Assembly (NCBI RefSeq): GCF_002305895.1
Contig: NZ_CP022203.1
Span: 186,001 to 250,000 of the forward strand
Length of the DNA stretch: 64,000 nt
Direction: 5' to 3'
Source: Corallococcus macrosporus DSM 14697
Lineage (GTDB): Bacteria > Myxococcota > Myxococcia > Myxococcales > Myxococcaceae
Positions 44,241 to 52,696 of the stretch are shown in pieces (position 1 is the stretch's first letter; each line of letters opens with the position of its first letter). A program made the position numbers and the translations under genes. The notes below the pieces were generated by a model. That model saw only the letters and a program-made list of their open reading frames with translations, searched no databases and was not told the origin of the DNA.

Positions 44241-44616
44241 CGCTTGAAACCTCCTCCAGCGAGCGGGCCGCAGGCGCCGGCCTGGTGTGCGGGACCCGGG
44301 GAGCAGGCAGACGCTTAGCCCAGCCCTGGCCCGTCCGCACGCGTCAGCCGCGCTGGCCCGCAGCGGGACAGCAGAATGTCAGTTCTGCCGAAGAGGACGC
44401 TGCGGGCGGGAGGAAATGCACGGAGGCGTACATTTGGGGGGACGGTCGGCTGCTCCGGGGGCACGAAAAATGGGGGCGCCAGCCGGCTCCTGGCGCCCCC
44501 AGCCACTCGACTGTTCTTCGATGTGGCCACGCGCGGCCAGGAGGGGAAGGGGGCCAACGCCGTCCCGGCTGGCCCCTGGGGGCTGGCCGCGCCGGGGGCG
44601 AGCAGGCGCCGGGTGC
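44241..44616. other. Intergenic region between AsmA-like and ELWxxDGT genes
   Basis: A 376-bp non-coding stretch. It contains the terminator annotated at 44466-44500 and, nearer the AsmA-like gene, a weak dyad CAGAA-N6-TTCTG near 44370-44390. The part between the terminator and 44240 should hold the AsmA-like promoter, but no clear -35/-10 was found. Short open frames here lack protein-like patterns. Confidence 0.5.
44466..44500 (-). terminator. Strong intrinsic terminator downstream of the ELWxxDGT gene
   Basis: On the minus strand, a perfect 11-bp stem (44490-44500 with 44472-44482, outer bases GGGGGCGCCAG) closes a 7-nt loop and is followed by ATTTTTC. It lies about 116 nt past the stop codon. 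Confidence 0.8.
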
Positions 44617-46131
44617 TCAGCGCCCGCCGTTGCCGCCCGGGTTGCACATGCCGGCCGGCCGCATGCGCAGCGCGCGCAGCTCGCGGCCGTAGTCGGCGCT
44701 GTCGCTGGCGACGAAGTAGAGGTCCCAGCCCGAGCGCACGAAGTGGCTCGGGTCGGAGTGCATGGCCCCCGGCGCGATGCCCTGCACCTCGAACGCGCCC
44801 GTCTCCCGGACGTCGCTCACCCAGGCCTCGCGGCCGCCCGCCTCCGTGTGGGCGCTGAAGAAGAGGAACTCCTCCACCGCCGTCAGCTCCGCGGGCTCCG
44901 AGCTTGCCGCGCCCACGGCGAGGTCGGCGTGGAGCTGCGTCCCCGCGCCCGTCCCGTCGCTGCTCCACAGCTCGCGGCCGTGCACCCCGTCATCCGCGGT
45001 GAAGAAGAGCCGGTCCTTCACCACCGTCAGGTTCTCCGGCCGCGACGGCACCACGCCCGGGTAGATGTCCTTCACCCGCACGGTGCCCGACGTCGTCCCA
45101 TCGCTGCGCCACAGCTCGAAGTCCTGCCCCGCCACGCCGTTCGCCGCGCTCAGGTAGAGCCTGCCCTTGTACCCGGTCAGGCCCGACGGCGTCCCGGTGA
45201 ACGTGTACACGAAGCGCGCCCAGCCGGACGTGCCGCTGGTGACGTAGAGCCGCGTCTCCGGCGCGTCGAGGTTCCAGGTGAAGAACAGCTTGTCCCCCAC
45301 CGGCGTCAGGTCATCCAGCGTGTTGTCCTCCGGTCCGTCCGCCAGCCGGACGAAGTGGGTGCCGTTGGTCCGGTAGAGCTGCACCCGGCTCATGCTGCTG
45401 CTCGAAGGCGCGTAGACATTCACCTGCACGAAGAGCGCGTTCGACCCCGCCACCAGCTCGAAGTGGTTGGAGACCTGGTCGCCCTCGGTGCTGAAGTCAC
45501 GCAGCAGGTAGGTGCCCTCCTCCGTGCCGTCGCTGCGCCACAGCTCGCGGCCATTCACGCCGTCGTTCGCCGTGAAGTACAGGATGCCGTCGAAGAAGGT
45601 CAGGTGGTCCGGGTCCGAGCCCAACGGCCCCGGCGCGATGTCCCGCACCAGCACCGTGCCCTCGAGGGTGCCGTCCGTCTTCCACAGCTCACGGCCATGC
45701 ACGCTGTTCCTCGCGGCGAAGTACGTCGTCGCCCCGCCTTGGAGGAAGGGGCCCGCGTCCGACCCCTGGCCGCCCGAGTGAAGGTCCAGCAGCGGGCGCG
45801 TGTTCGACATCACCCCCGAGCTCATCCAGGGCTCGCGGCCCCACACGCCATCCGAGGCGGAGAAGAGGAGGACGTCGTTGCCGTGGGTGAGGTCCAGGGG
45901 GTCGGAGTGCCCCGCGCCCGGGACGATGTCGCGCACGAGCCGGGCGGTGGTGTCGCACAGCTCCCAGCCGTAGGGCGCGTCCGGGCGCGCGGCGTCTTCA
46001 CGGCTGGCGGCGGCTTCCGCCTCCCCGTGCTCCAGGCGAACCGGGTAGGGGGCTTCGATGCCGCATCCGAGGGTGGCGATGCCTGAGACGGCGGACAACA
46101 GCAAAGGAAGGCTCTGTGCGCGAAGACGCAT
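44617..46131 (-). CDS. ELWxxDGT-repeat lipoprotein
   Basis: A 504-aa protein with an N-terminal signal ending in a lipobox (GIATLGC, Cys23). The mature part is a series of ELWxxDGT repeats, recurring as GRELWKTDGT, GRELWRSDGT, FELWRSDGT and GRELWSSDGT, each paired with LYFTANDGVNG-like strands. These form a beta-propeller-like fold common in myxobacterial and other secreted proteins; the function of the family is not established. The ATG at 46131 follows GGAGTGAG. A strong terminator lies downstream, so it is probably monocistronic and surface- or periplasm-located. Confidence 0.9.
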   Translation of the reverse strand: MRLRAQSLPLLLSAVSGIATLGCGIEAPYPVRLEHGEAEAAASREDAARPDAPYGWELCDTTARLVRDIVPGAGHSDPLDLTHGNDVLLFSASDGVWGREPWMSSGVMSNTRPLLDLHSGGQGSDAGPFLQGGATTYFAARNSVHGRELWKTDGTLEGTVLVRDIAPGPLGSDPDHLTFFDGILYFTANDGVNGRELWRSDGTEEGTYLLRDFSTEGDQVSNHFELVAGSNALFVQVNVYAPSSSSMSRVQLYRTNGTHFVRLADGPEDNTLDDLTPVGDKLFFTWNLDAPETRLYVTSGTSGWARFVYTFTGTPSGLTGYKGRLYLSAANGVAGQDFELWRSDGTTSGTVRVKDIYPGVVPSRPENLTVVKDRLFFTADDGVHGRELWSSDGTGAGTQLHADLAVGAASSEPAELTAVEEFLFFSAHTEAGGREAWVSDVRETGAFEVQGIAPGAMHSDPSHFVRSGWDLYFVASDSADYGRELRALRMRPAGMCNPGGNGGR

Positions 46132-46388
46132 TCTCACTCCGTGTTCCGGTGGCTGGCTGCGGTGGGGTGCCGCGGTCGCGCAATCTGGCCGGGATGTGAC
46201 GAAACCCAACCCGTCCCCGAGTCGGCCCAGGGCTGTCATTGCGTGACAGTCCTCCGCCCGGGGCGCCTCGGCGTACGAGGCCGGGGACGCCCAGGCGACA
46301 CCCGGGACGCTCGCTGTTCGACGGAGCATCCGCCAGAACGCGCTTCCCGCTTTCCGAACCGCGGGCCCAGCACGAGACTCGACGCGCC

Positions 46389-48167
46389 ATGCGTATCCGC
46401 TCCGCAGTCATCCTGTTGGCCTGTGTCTCCGCTTGCGCCTCGCGCCCGGGGCCCGGGCCGGAGTCGTCCCCGGTCATGCCCACCGCTTCAGCCTCCGCCG
46501 CGGATGCCAACTACGCCGTCCTGGTCCGCGAGTACCTGGACTGGTACGCGGCCGCGAACCCCACGCGGGCCACGCGGCTCGGCTACCACATGCATGACGC
46601 CCACCTGCCGGACGTGTCGTCCGGCGCGCTGAAGCGCAAGGGCGAGGCGCTGCGCGGCTGGCTGACGCGCCTGGAGCAGGTGGACCGCGCGGGCCTGTCG
46701 GGCGACGCCGCCGTGGACGTGCGCGTGCTGGAGAACGCGATGCGCGCCGACCTGCTGGAGCTGGAGGAGGTGCGTCCCTGGGAGCGCAACCCGGGCTTCT
46801 ACGTGGGCCTCATCGCCAGCGGGCTGGACGGCCTGTCGTCGCGCGAGTTCGCCCCCGTGGCCGACCGCATGCGCGCCATGCGCTCCCGGATGGCGCGCAT
46901 CCCCGGCGTGCTCGACGCGGCCCAGTTCAACCTGAGCGGCGTGCCGAGGCTGTGGGCGGAGTACGCCGTGCGCGACGCGAAAGGCACCGTGGCCTATCTG
47001 CGCACGGATTTGCCGCGGGCCCTGGACGCGCAGGGCTACGCGAAGGTGCCGCTGAGCGAGCGCGCCGCCTTCACCGCCGCGCGCGAGGAGGCCGCCCGGC
47101 AGATGGAGGCCTTCGCGGTGTGGCTGGAGCGGGAGCTGCTGCCCAAGGCGGACGGCGACTTCCGCCTGGGCCGCGAGCGCTTCGAGAAGAAGCTGGCGCT
47201 GGAGGAGCACGTGGCGCTGGGCGCGGACGCGCTGCGCGACATCAACGAGCGCGCCATCCGCGACTACAAGGCCTGGGTGGCGCGCGAGGCCGCGCGGGTG
47301 GACCCGACGAAGACGCCCGAGCAGGTGATGGCCGCGCTGGTGAAGGACCACCCGAAGGCGGAGGAGCTGGTGGCCTCGGCGCGGGCGCAGCTCGTGGCGC
47401 TCCAGCGCTTCGTGCGCGAGCGGGACATCCTCACGCTGCCGTCGGACCGGCTGCCCGTGGTGCGGGAGACGCCGCCCTATGCGCGGCTGGGCTTCGCGTC
47501 CATGGACACGCCCGGCCCCTTCGAGACGAAGGCCACCGAGGCCTTCTACAACATCACCAACGTGGAGCCCGGCTGGACGCCCGAGCAGAAGGCGCAGCAC
47601 CTGACGTACTTCAACCGCGCGGGCCTGCTGGGCATCACCGTCCACGAGGCCATGCCCGGCCACTTCGTGCAGTTGCTCTACGGCGCGCGGATTCCCACTG
47701 ACGTGCGCAAGGTCTTCACGCCCGCGTCGCTGGTGGAGGGCTGGGCGCACTACTCCGAGCAGATGATGGTGGATGAGGGCCTGGGCGACGGCGACCCGGT
47801 GGTGCGGCTGGGGCAGCTCCGCCGCGCGCTCCAGCGGCACGCGCGCTGGTACGCGGCGCTGGCGCTGCACGTGTACGGCGAGCCTTTGGAGGCGGTGGCG
47901 AAGCGCTACGCGGAGATTGCGTACTTCGAGCCCTTCCCCGCGCTGCGCGAGGTGGAGCGCGGGACGCTGGACCCGACGTACCTGTATTACGCCGTGGGGC
48001 GGATGCAGATTTTCAAGCTGCGCGACGACTACCGCCGCCACCTGGAGGCGCGCGGCAAGACGTGGGTGCTGAAGGACTTCCACGACCGGCTCCTCCAGCT
48101 CGGGCTGCCGGTGTCGCTCGCGCGGGAGGTCTTCCTGCCGGGCGACACCGCGCCGTCGCTGGAGTGA
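46389..48167 (+). CDS. DUF885 lipoprotein, putative zinc-dependent hydrolase
   Basis: A 592-aa protein. The N-terminus RSAVILLACVSACAS is a lipoprotein signal (lipidated Cys12 or Cys16). The main domain is DUF885, whose conserved HExxxGH-type motif is HEAMPGH at 419-425. Downstream come VEGWAHYSEQMM and PTYLYYAVGRMQI, also typical. The motif suggests a metallopeptidase-like fold; substrates are not known for most members. It starts at the ATG at 46389, although the frame is open from 46239. Divergent from the ELWxxDGT gene. Confidence 0.85.
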   Translation: MRIRSAVILLACVSACASRPGPGPESSPVMPTASASAADANYAVLVREYLDWYAAANPTRATRLGYHMHDAHLPDVSSGALKRKGEALRGWLTRLEQVDRAGLSGDAAVDVRVLENAMRADLLELEEVRPWERNPGFYVGLIASGLDGLSSREFAPVADRMRAMRSRMARIPGVLDAAQFNLSGVPRLWAEYAVRDAKGTVAYLRTDLPRALDAQGYAKVPLSERAAFTAAREEAARQMEAFAVWLERELLPKADGDFRLGRERFEKKLALEEHVALGADALRDINERAIRDYKAWVAREAARVDPTKTPEQVMAALVKDHPKAEELVASARAQLVALQRFVRERDILTLPSDRLPVVRETPPYARLGFASMDTPGPFETKATEAFYNITNVEPGWTPEQKAQHLTYFNRAGLLGITVHEAMPGHFVQLLYGARIPTDVRKVFTPASLVEGWAHYSEQMMVDEGLGDGDPVVRLGQLRRALQRHARWYAALALHVYGEPLEAVAKRYAEIAYFEPFPALREVERGTLDPTYLYYAVGRMQIFKLRDDYRRHLEARGKTWVLKDFHDRLLQLGLPVSLAREVFLPGDTAPSLE

Positions 48168-48180
48168 GCGGGCGCCGCGG

Positions 48181-48621
48181 CTACAGCTCGATGACCCGGG
48201 GCGTCTCCTCCTGTTCCACTTCTGGCCGGGAGGCGAGCCCCTGGAGGTTGAAGCCGTTGGGCGCGTGCACCGCGCCCGCGGTGTTCGGGTCCAGGTAGAG
48301 GCTCACCGGCGCGGCGAGTCCGTCGTACGTCACCTCGAAGACCTCCAGCTCGGTGGGCACGCCCGCGCCGCAGCAGGGCCCCACGCGGCGCCAGGCGATG
48401 CGCTGGCCCTGGGGCCCTCGCAGCAGCTCCAGGAAGGCCATCATGCCCCGGTCGCCCCAGCCGACGCGGACCGGGTCCTTCGGGTGGAAGCCGTACTCCA
48501 CCACTTCCACTCGCGGCGCCGTGGACGCCGAGGCGCGGGGCTCGGGCACCGCGGACTTGTTGGTTGATGCACACGCCGCCAGGAACACCATCCCGGCGCA
48601 AGCAGCTCGAAGCAGCGTCAT
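48181..48621 (-). CDS. CC-motif lipoprotein, paralogue of the gene at 34246-34677
   Basis: A 146-aa protein. LLRAACAGMVFLAACAS gives a lipoprotein signal (Cys15), then a Ser/Ala/Pro linker. The core aligns with the gene at 34246: KDPVRVGWGDRGMMAFLELL, LRGPQGQRI, GPCCGAGVPTELEVFEVTYDG, LAAPVSLYLDP and APNGFNL. The CC pair, LRGPQGQ and VTYDGL-x-APV-x-LYL are shared almost unchanged. The ATG at 48621 has GGGGGA upstream. Its stop faces that of the DUF885 gene 13 bp away. Function unknown. Confidence 0.75.
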   Translation of the reverse strand: MTLLRAACAGMVFLAACASTNKSAVPEPRASASTAPRVEVVEYGFHPKDPVRVGWGDRGMMAFLELLRGPQGQRIAWRRVGPCCGAGVPTELEVFEVTYDGLAAPVSLYLDPNTAGAVHAPNGFNLQGLASRPEVEQEETPRVIEL

Positions 48622-48737
48622 TCCCCCACCCTCCCCACACCACCACCGTCCCACGGGGAAGATGGGGACGGGTGGGGGCGGGTGCATCCCGGTAGCGGGG
48701 ACGGCCGTTCACCGCCAGACGTTGCCCGGGCCGGACG

Positions 48738-49715
48738 TCACGGCTGCTTCGTCGCCCCGCCCGACATTTCGCGGATGAAGACGCGGTCGATGCCGTGGAT
48801 GCGCAGGGACACCAGCTCGTCCGGCGTGACGTTGGGGTAGCCCGCCTCGCGCATCTGCTTCACGAAGTCCGGGGTGACGCCGTGGATGCGGAAGGCCACG
48901 GCCTGCTCCTGCGTGAGGTCCTTGAGGCCCAGCTCACGCAGCTGCTTCACGAAGTCGGGCGTGACGCCGTGGATGCGGAAGGCGATGACGTCGTCCGCGT
49001 CCGTGCCCTGGAAGCCCAGGCCGCGCAGCGCCTTCACGAAGTCGGGCGTGACGCCGTGGATGCCCATGGCCGTCAGCTTCTGCCAGGGCAGCCTGGTGAA
49101 GCCGACGCTGGCCAGCTCCTTCACGCGCTGGGGCGTGACGCGGTGGATGCGGCCCTCGACGAGCTGCTGGAACGTCAGGTTCGCGTAGCCCGCGTCGGCC
49201 AGCTCGCGGGCGTACTCGGGCGTCACGTCGAAGATGCCCGACTGGAGGAGTTCGTCCGTGCTGAGCTGCTTGTAGCCCAGCGCGGCCAGGCCCTTGATGC
49301 GAGCAGAGGTGACGTGGGTCGCCGCCATCTGGAACTGCGCCTCCGGGGTGATGTCCGAGTAGCCCAGCGTGGCCAGCGTCTTGAGGAAGGCGCTGCTGGC
49401 GTCGAAGCGGAAGTGTCCCGCGCCCTCGCCGTCCTGGAACTGGCCCTCGAAGCGGAAGGTGCCGGCCTCTCGCGGCAGGGTGAAGGTGGTTGCGCCGTTC
49501 GCCGTGGACAGGCCCTGGAAGGAGGCCAGGGGCTCGGTGAAGCCCATGTTGCGGCGCGGCCCCTGGCGGAGCTGGAGGTTCAGGGTGCGCGGCTCCGCGT
49601 CCCGGGACGAGGCGGACCAGGTGCCGCGAGGTTCGAACGCCGAGGAGGCCGCGGCGGCGGAGGTGGCCAGCAGCAACAAGGCCACGAGGGACAGACGTGA
49701 CGACACGGGACGCAT
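48738..49715 (-). CDS. Secreted 29-residue-repeat protein
   Basis: A 325-aa protein. The signal peptide RLSLVALLLLATSAAAASSA is followed by a ~90-residue beta-rich domain (TWSASSRDAEPRTLNLQLR, GTFRFEGQFQDGEGAGHF). From residue 120 come six full 29-residue repeats and a partial seventh. The best-preserved have FRIHGVTPDFVKQLRELG and a linker such as KDLTQEQAVA. No catalytic motif. It lies 93 bp downstream of the M56 protease, whose extracytoplasmic tail bears the same repeat, in the BlaI-headed operon. It may be a binding partner, competitor or reporter for that sensor (inference). Confidence 0.8.
   Translation of the reverse strand: MRPVSSRLSLVALLLLATSAAAASSAFEPRGTWSASSRDAEPRTLNLQLRQGPRRNMGFTEPLASFQGLSTANGATTFTLPREAGTFRFEGQFQDGEGAGHFRFDASSAFLKTLATLGYSDITPEAQFQMAATHVTSARIKGLAALGYKQLSTDELLQSGIFDVTPEYARELADAGYANLTFQQLVEGRIHRVTPQRVKELASVGFTRLPWQKLTAMGIHGVTPDFVKALRGLGFQGTDADDVIAFRIHGVTPDFVKQLRELGLKDLTQEQAVAFRIHGVTPDFVKQMREAGYPNVTPDELVSLRIHGIDRVFIREMSGGATKQP
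48765..49358 (-). repeat. 87-bp coding repeats (29 aa each), six full plus one partial
   Basis: Three copies of the CTTCACGAAGTC block begin at 48858, 48945 and 49032, exactly 87 bp apart. More diverged copies extend to 49358. The protein consensus is about [FL]R-x-x-G-V-T-P-x-[FY]-[VI]-[KR]-x-L. Confidence 0.85.
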
Positions 49716-49808
49716 GGTGGGCTCCTTCGGATGGACGTCTCCCGTGCGGCGCGCGTCCGGTGGGACGCGGCCGTGTGGGAGACAGTGGAGGGGAGGGGGA
49801 CGCGCGGC

Positions 49809-52163
49809 CTACTTCGCGCCGTTGCCGCGCAGCTTCCGGATGACGTCGGCGTCCACGCCGCCGGTGCGCAGCCGCACCAGCTCGTCGACGGAGAGGTCCT
49901 TCATGCCCGCGTCGTGCAGCTCGCGGATGAAGCCGGGGTCCACGCCCGTGGCGCGGAGGCGCTGGAGGGCGGACACATCCGTCGTCCGCACGCCCGCCGC
50001 GCGCATGCCGGCGAGCCAGCCGCCGGAGACGCCCACGGCGCGCAGCCGCGTCAGCTCCTGGACCTTCATCTTGGACAGGCCGTGCTTGTTCAGCTCGCGG
50101 ATGTACTCGGGGCTCACCCCCACCGCGCGCAGGCGGGCGAGCTCCTCCAGCGACACGTCCGTGTAGCCGGCATCCTTGAGGCCGCGGATGAAGTCCCCAT
50201 CCACGCCGACGGCGCGCACGTGGGCCAGGGCCTTGGGGTCATCGACGTTGAAGCCCGCGGCCTTGAGCGACTGGATGTACTCCGGGGTGACGCCCAGGTG
50301 CTTCATGCGCGTCAGCTCCTCCGCCTCCAGCTTCCGGCCGAAGCGCGTGTTCATCTCCTGGACGTAGCCAGGGGTGACGCCCGCGTGGCTCATCGTCACG
50401 AGGTTGGACACCGTCGGCGCGTAGCCCATGGCCGTGAGCTGCTGCACGCGCTCCGGCGTGATGCCCGCCGTCTTCAGCGCGATGAGCTGGTCCACGGAGA
50501 GCGACTGGCCAGCGCCGACGCGCGTCTGCTGGTCCCGCTCACGCTGGGCACGCGAGCCCAGGCCCCGCGGCGAGGGCGCGGGAGCCGGGGCGGGGACAGG
50601 CGCGGCCTGAGCCGCCACGGCCGCGACACTGACCGGGAGCGCTGGGAGCGCTGGGGGCGCAGGGAGTGCGGCGGGCGCGGCGGGCGCGGGGAACGCAGGG
50701 AGCGCGGCGGGCGCGGGGAACGCGGCGGGCGCGGGGAACGCAGGGAGCGCGGCGGGCGCTGGGGGCGCGGGCGGTGCCATGGGCGCGGGCGGTGCCATGG
50801 GCGGCGGCGGCACTGGCGCGGCGCGACCGGGCACGGGGAGGCCGTGGGGCATCTGGAGCGCCGGGATGGGCGGGACGGGGTGGTGCACGACTTCCTCGTC
50901 CGGCTGTCCCTGAAGGAGCAACGTCAGCGGCGGGACCGGGAGGTGCCGCACGGCCTCGTCCTCCGGCTGCGCCGAGTCGCTCAACTGTCCCAGCATGAGC
51001 GACGTCAGCGGCGCGGCCACGGCGAGGCTGCTGACCAGGGTGAGCACGGAGGCGCCCGCCGCCCAGCGCGAGGCGCAGCGCGACGTGGGCATCGAGATGA
51101 GCCGCCGTACCCGCTCCGGCAGCGAGCCACCCAGCGCGGACATCGCGGGGCTCGTCGTGCTTGGGAACACGCGGAGGGCCTCGAGCGCCGTGAGCGCCCG
51201 GGCGTAGGAGACGGAGTTCCCGCTGGCGGCCACCGCGACGTCGTCACAGCAGTGCTCCCGCTCCACGCGGATGACGTGGGAAATCCAGCGGACGGCGGGG
51301 TGGAAGAAGAGCAGCGTCTCCACCAGCACCTGCGCCAGGTTCACCGCGAAGTCATGGCGGCGGATGTGGGCCAGCTCATGGGCCAGCACCATCTCCAGTT
51401 GCCGCGCGGGCAGGCCGGAAAGGGTGGACACGGGCAGCAGCACCACGGGCGACAGCCAGCCCACCGCGGCGGGCACGTCCACGTCATACGTCTGGAGCAG
51501 CCGCACCGCGCGGCGCAGGCCCAGCCGAGCGGCCAGGGTGTCCAGCCGCTCCTGCCAGGCGTCAGGCGCGGGCACGGCGCGGTCCGCGAGCCGGCGCAGC
51601 TTCATCCACTCCGCCGCCATCCGCCCCGAGCACAGGGCCACGCCGGCCACCCAGGCCAGCACCAGCCAGTGCAGGTGCGCCTCCACCTGGGAGAGCGCGC
51701 GCTGCGCCAGCAGCCCCGCCGCCACCAGGAGCGAGCCCAGCCCCGTGAGCATCGTGCTCTCGAAGCCGTCCGCCATGCCGTCCTCGGCCCGGTCCGCGTC
51801 AATCCACGCCGCCGGCGCCGCGCCAGGGGCCATGACCCAGGCAGGACGCGCCGCCGGCGCCACGTTCACCTCCAGGTGCCGCGGGCCAAAGGTGAGCGCC
51901 AGCATCCGCGGGCGCGGCATGGCGGTGGTCTCCAGCGCCGCCGCGGGCGTGCGCGCGGGCTCGCTCTGGAAGTGCTTCCACCCCGAGGCCACCGGCAGCG
52001 CGAGCGCCAGCACCAGCGCCCCACAGGCCAGCGCGTAACGCGCGTGCGCCGCGCGCCGCCCCACCGTGAGGAGCGCCGCCGCCAGCAGCAGCGCCACCAG
52101 CGTGCCCTGCCAGAGCGAGTGCAGCAGGGCCCACCCCAGCGACTCCATCAGCAGCCGGCTCAT
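49809..52163 (-). CDS. M56 (BlaR1-like) membrane metalloprotease with repeat-bearing sensor tail
   Basis: A 784-aa protein. The N-terminal ~390 residues are the M56 domain with several TM helices and zinc motif H262ELAH266 (AHELAHIRRHDF), plus VEREHCCDDVAVA. After the last TM helix comes a long Ala/Pro low-complexity linker with PAFPAPAA units. The C-terminus carries about nine 29-residue repeats (RLRAVGVSPEYIRELNKHG and similar). In BlaR1/MecR1 this position holds the beta-lactam sensor, which is absent, so the repeats probably replace it. Its ATG overlaps the BlaI-type repressor stop (ATGA). Proteolysis would relieve repression on sensing an unknown signal. Confidence 0.88.
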   Translation of the reverse strand: MSRLLMESLGWALLHSLWQGTLVALLLAAALLTVGRRAAHARYALACGALVLALALPVASGWKHFQSEPARTPAAALETTAMPRPRMLALTFGPRHLEVNVAPAARPAWVMAPGAAPAAWIDADRAEDGMADGFESTMLTGLGSLLVAAGLLAQRALSQVEAHLHWLVLAWVAGVALCSGRMAAEWMKLRRLADRAVPAPDAWQERLDTLAARLGLRRAVRLLQTYDVDVPAAVGWLSPVVLLPVSTLSGLPARQLEMVLAHELAHIRRHDFAVNLAQVLVETLLFFHPAVRWISHVIRVEREHCCDDVAVAASGNSVSYARALTALEALRVFPSTTSPAMSALGGSLPERVRRLISMPTSRCASRWAAGASVLTLVSSLAVAAPLTSLMLGQLSDSAQPEDEAVRHLPVPPLTLLLQGQPDEEVVHHPVPPIPALQMPHGLPVPGRAAPVPPPPMAPPAPMAPPAPPAPAALPAFPAPAAFPAPAALPAFPAPAAPAALPAPPALPALPVSVAAVAAQAAPVPAPAPAPSPRGLGSRAQRERDQQTRVGAGQSLSVDQLIALKTAGITPERVQQLTAMGYAPTVSNLVTMSHAGVTPGYVQEMNTRFGRKLEAEELTRMKHLGVTPEYIQSLKAAGFNVDDPKALAHVRAVGVDGDFIRGLKDAGYTDVSLEELARLRAVGVSPEYIRELNKHGLSKMKVQELTRLRAVGVSGGWLAGMRAAGVRTTDVSALQRLRATGVDPGFIRELHDAGMKDLSVDELVRLRTGGVDADVIRKLRGNGAK
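49815..50498 (-). repeat. 29-residue repeat region in the M56 protease tail
   Basis: About nine consecutive units, for example RLRAVGVSPEYIRELNKHGL, RLRAVGVSGGWLAGMRAAGV and RLRATGVDPGFIRELHDAGM. Period and consensus are the same as in the downstream secreted protein. Confidence 0.8.
50640..50815. repeat. Low-complexity GC repeats encoding an Ala/Pro linker
   Basis: Imperfect tandem 12-24-bp units such as GCGGCGGGCGCGGGGAACGC and GGCGGTGCCATGGGC. In frame they encode PALPAFPAPAA-like and MAPPAP units between the last TM helix and the repeat domain of the M56 protease. Confidence 0.85.
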
Positions 52164-52555
52164 TCCTCGCCTCCTTCCAGCGTGTCCAGCAGCCGGCGCA
52201 GCTCCGCCAGCTCCTCGGGACGCGTCTTCTTCGACGACAGCGCCTGCATCGCCAGCCGCGCCGGAGAGCCACCGAAGGCGCGGTCCACCAGGTCCGTCAC
52301 CAACTGCCGCTGGGTGCGCTGCTCCGTGGCCCGGGCGCGGTAGACGTGCGCGCGCTGGGACTCGTCGCGCTCCACCAGCCCCTTCTCCGTCATGATTTGC
52401 ATCAGCTTCAGCACCGTCGTGTACCCGGTGCCCTCCGGCTCGTCGCGGGTGAGTGCCGCGTGCACCTCGCGCACCGTGCTGTCGCCACGCGCCCAGAGGA
52501 CCCGCAGGATGGCCAGCTCCCCATCCGTGGGGCGCGGCAGCTTCGTCTCGCTCAT
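52160..52555 (-). CDS. BlaI/MecI-family transcriptional repressor
   Basis: A 131-aa winged-helix repressor. The N-terminal DNA-binding part contains LPRPTDGELAILRVLWARG, then the hallmark GTGYTTVLKLMQIMTEKGL. The C-terminal helix pair forms the dimerisation/cleavage region. It is coupled to the M56 protease by an ATGA overlap, the standard repressor-protease pair. The promoter upstream contains two inverted repeats and a near-consensus sigma-70 core, so autoregulation is very likely. No beta-lactamase gene is present here; the regulated target may be this operon itself. Confidence 0.93.
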   Translation of the reverse strand: MSETKLPRPTDGELAILRVLWARGDSTVREVHAALTRDEPEGTGYTTVLKLMQIMTEKGLVERDESQRAHVYRARATEQRTQRQLVTDLVDRAFGGSPARLAMQALSSKKTRPEELAELRRLLDTLEGGEE

Positions 52556-52588
52556 GACGCTCCCTCAGTGACTCGATTGCCCAGGCCT

Positions 52589-52629
52589 ATATTACGAACG
52601 CATTCGTAGATGTCAACGAAGCCCTTCGT
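52589..52629 (-). promoter_or_regulatory. Sigma-70 promoter with two repressor dyads
   Basis: On the minus strand, TTGACA (52611-52616), a 16-bp spacer and TAATAT (52589-52594) make a near-consensus core. Dyad 1, TACGAA-N4-TTCGTA (52593-52608), fills the spacer up to the -10. Dyad 2, ACGAA-N4-TTCGT (52616-52629), abuts the -35. Dyad centres are 22 bp apart, about two helical turns. Binding by the BlaI-type repressor would block RNA polymerase. Confidence 0.85.
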
Positions 52630-52696
52630 AGATGCGGCCCGTCAAAAGCCCCCTGCCTCTGGGTGAGGGAGGGGGCTCCAGGCGGGCGGCGGGCCG

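Noticed and set aside
44370-44390. Dyad CAGAA-N6-TTCTG upstream of the AsmA-like gene
   Set aside because: Short, with no promoter in register; may be chance.
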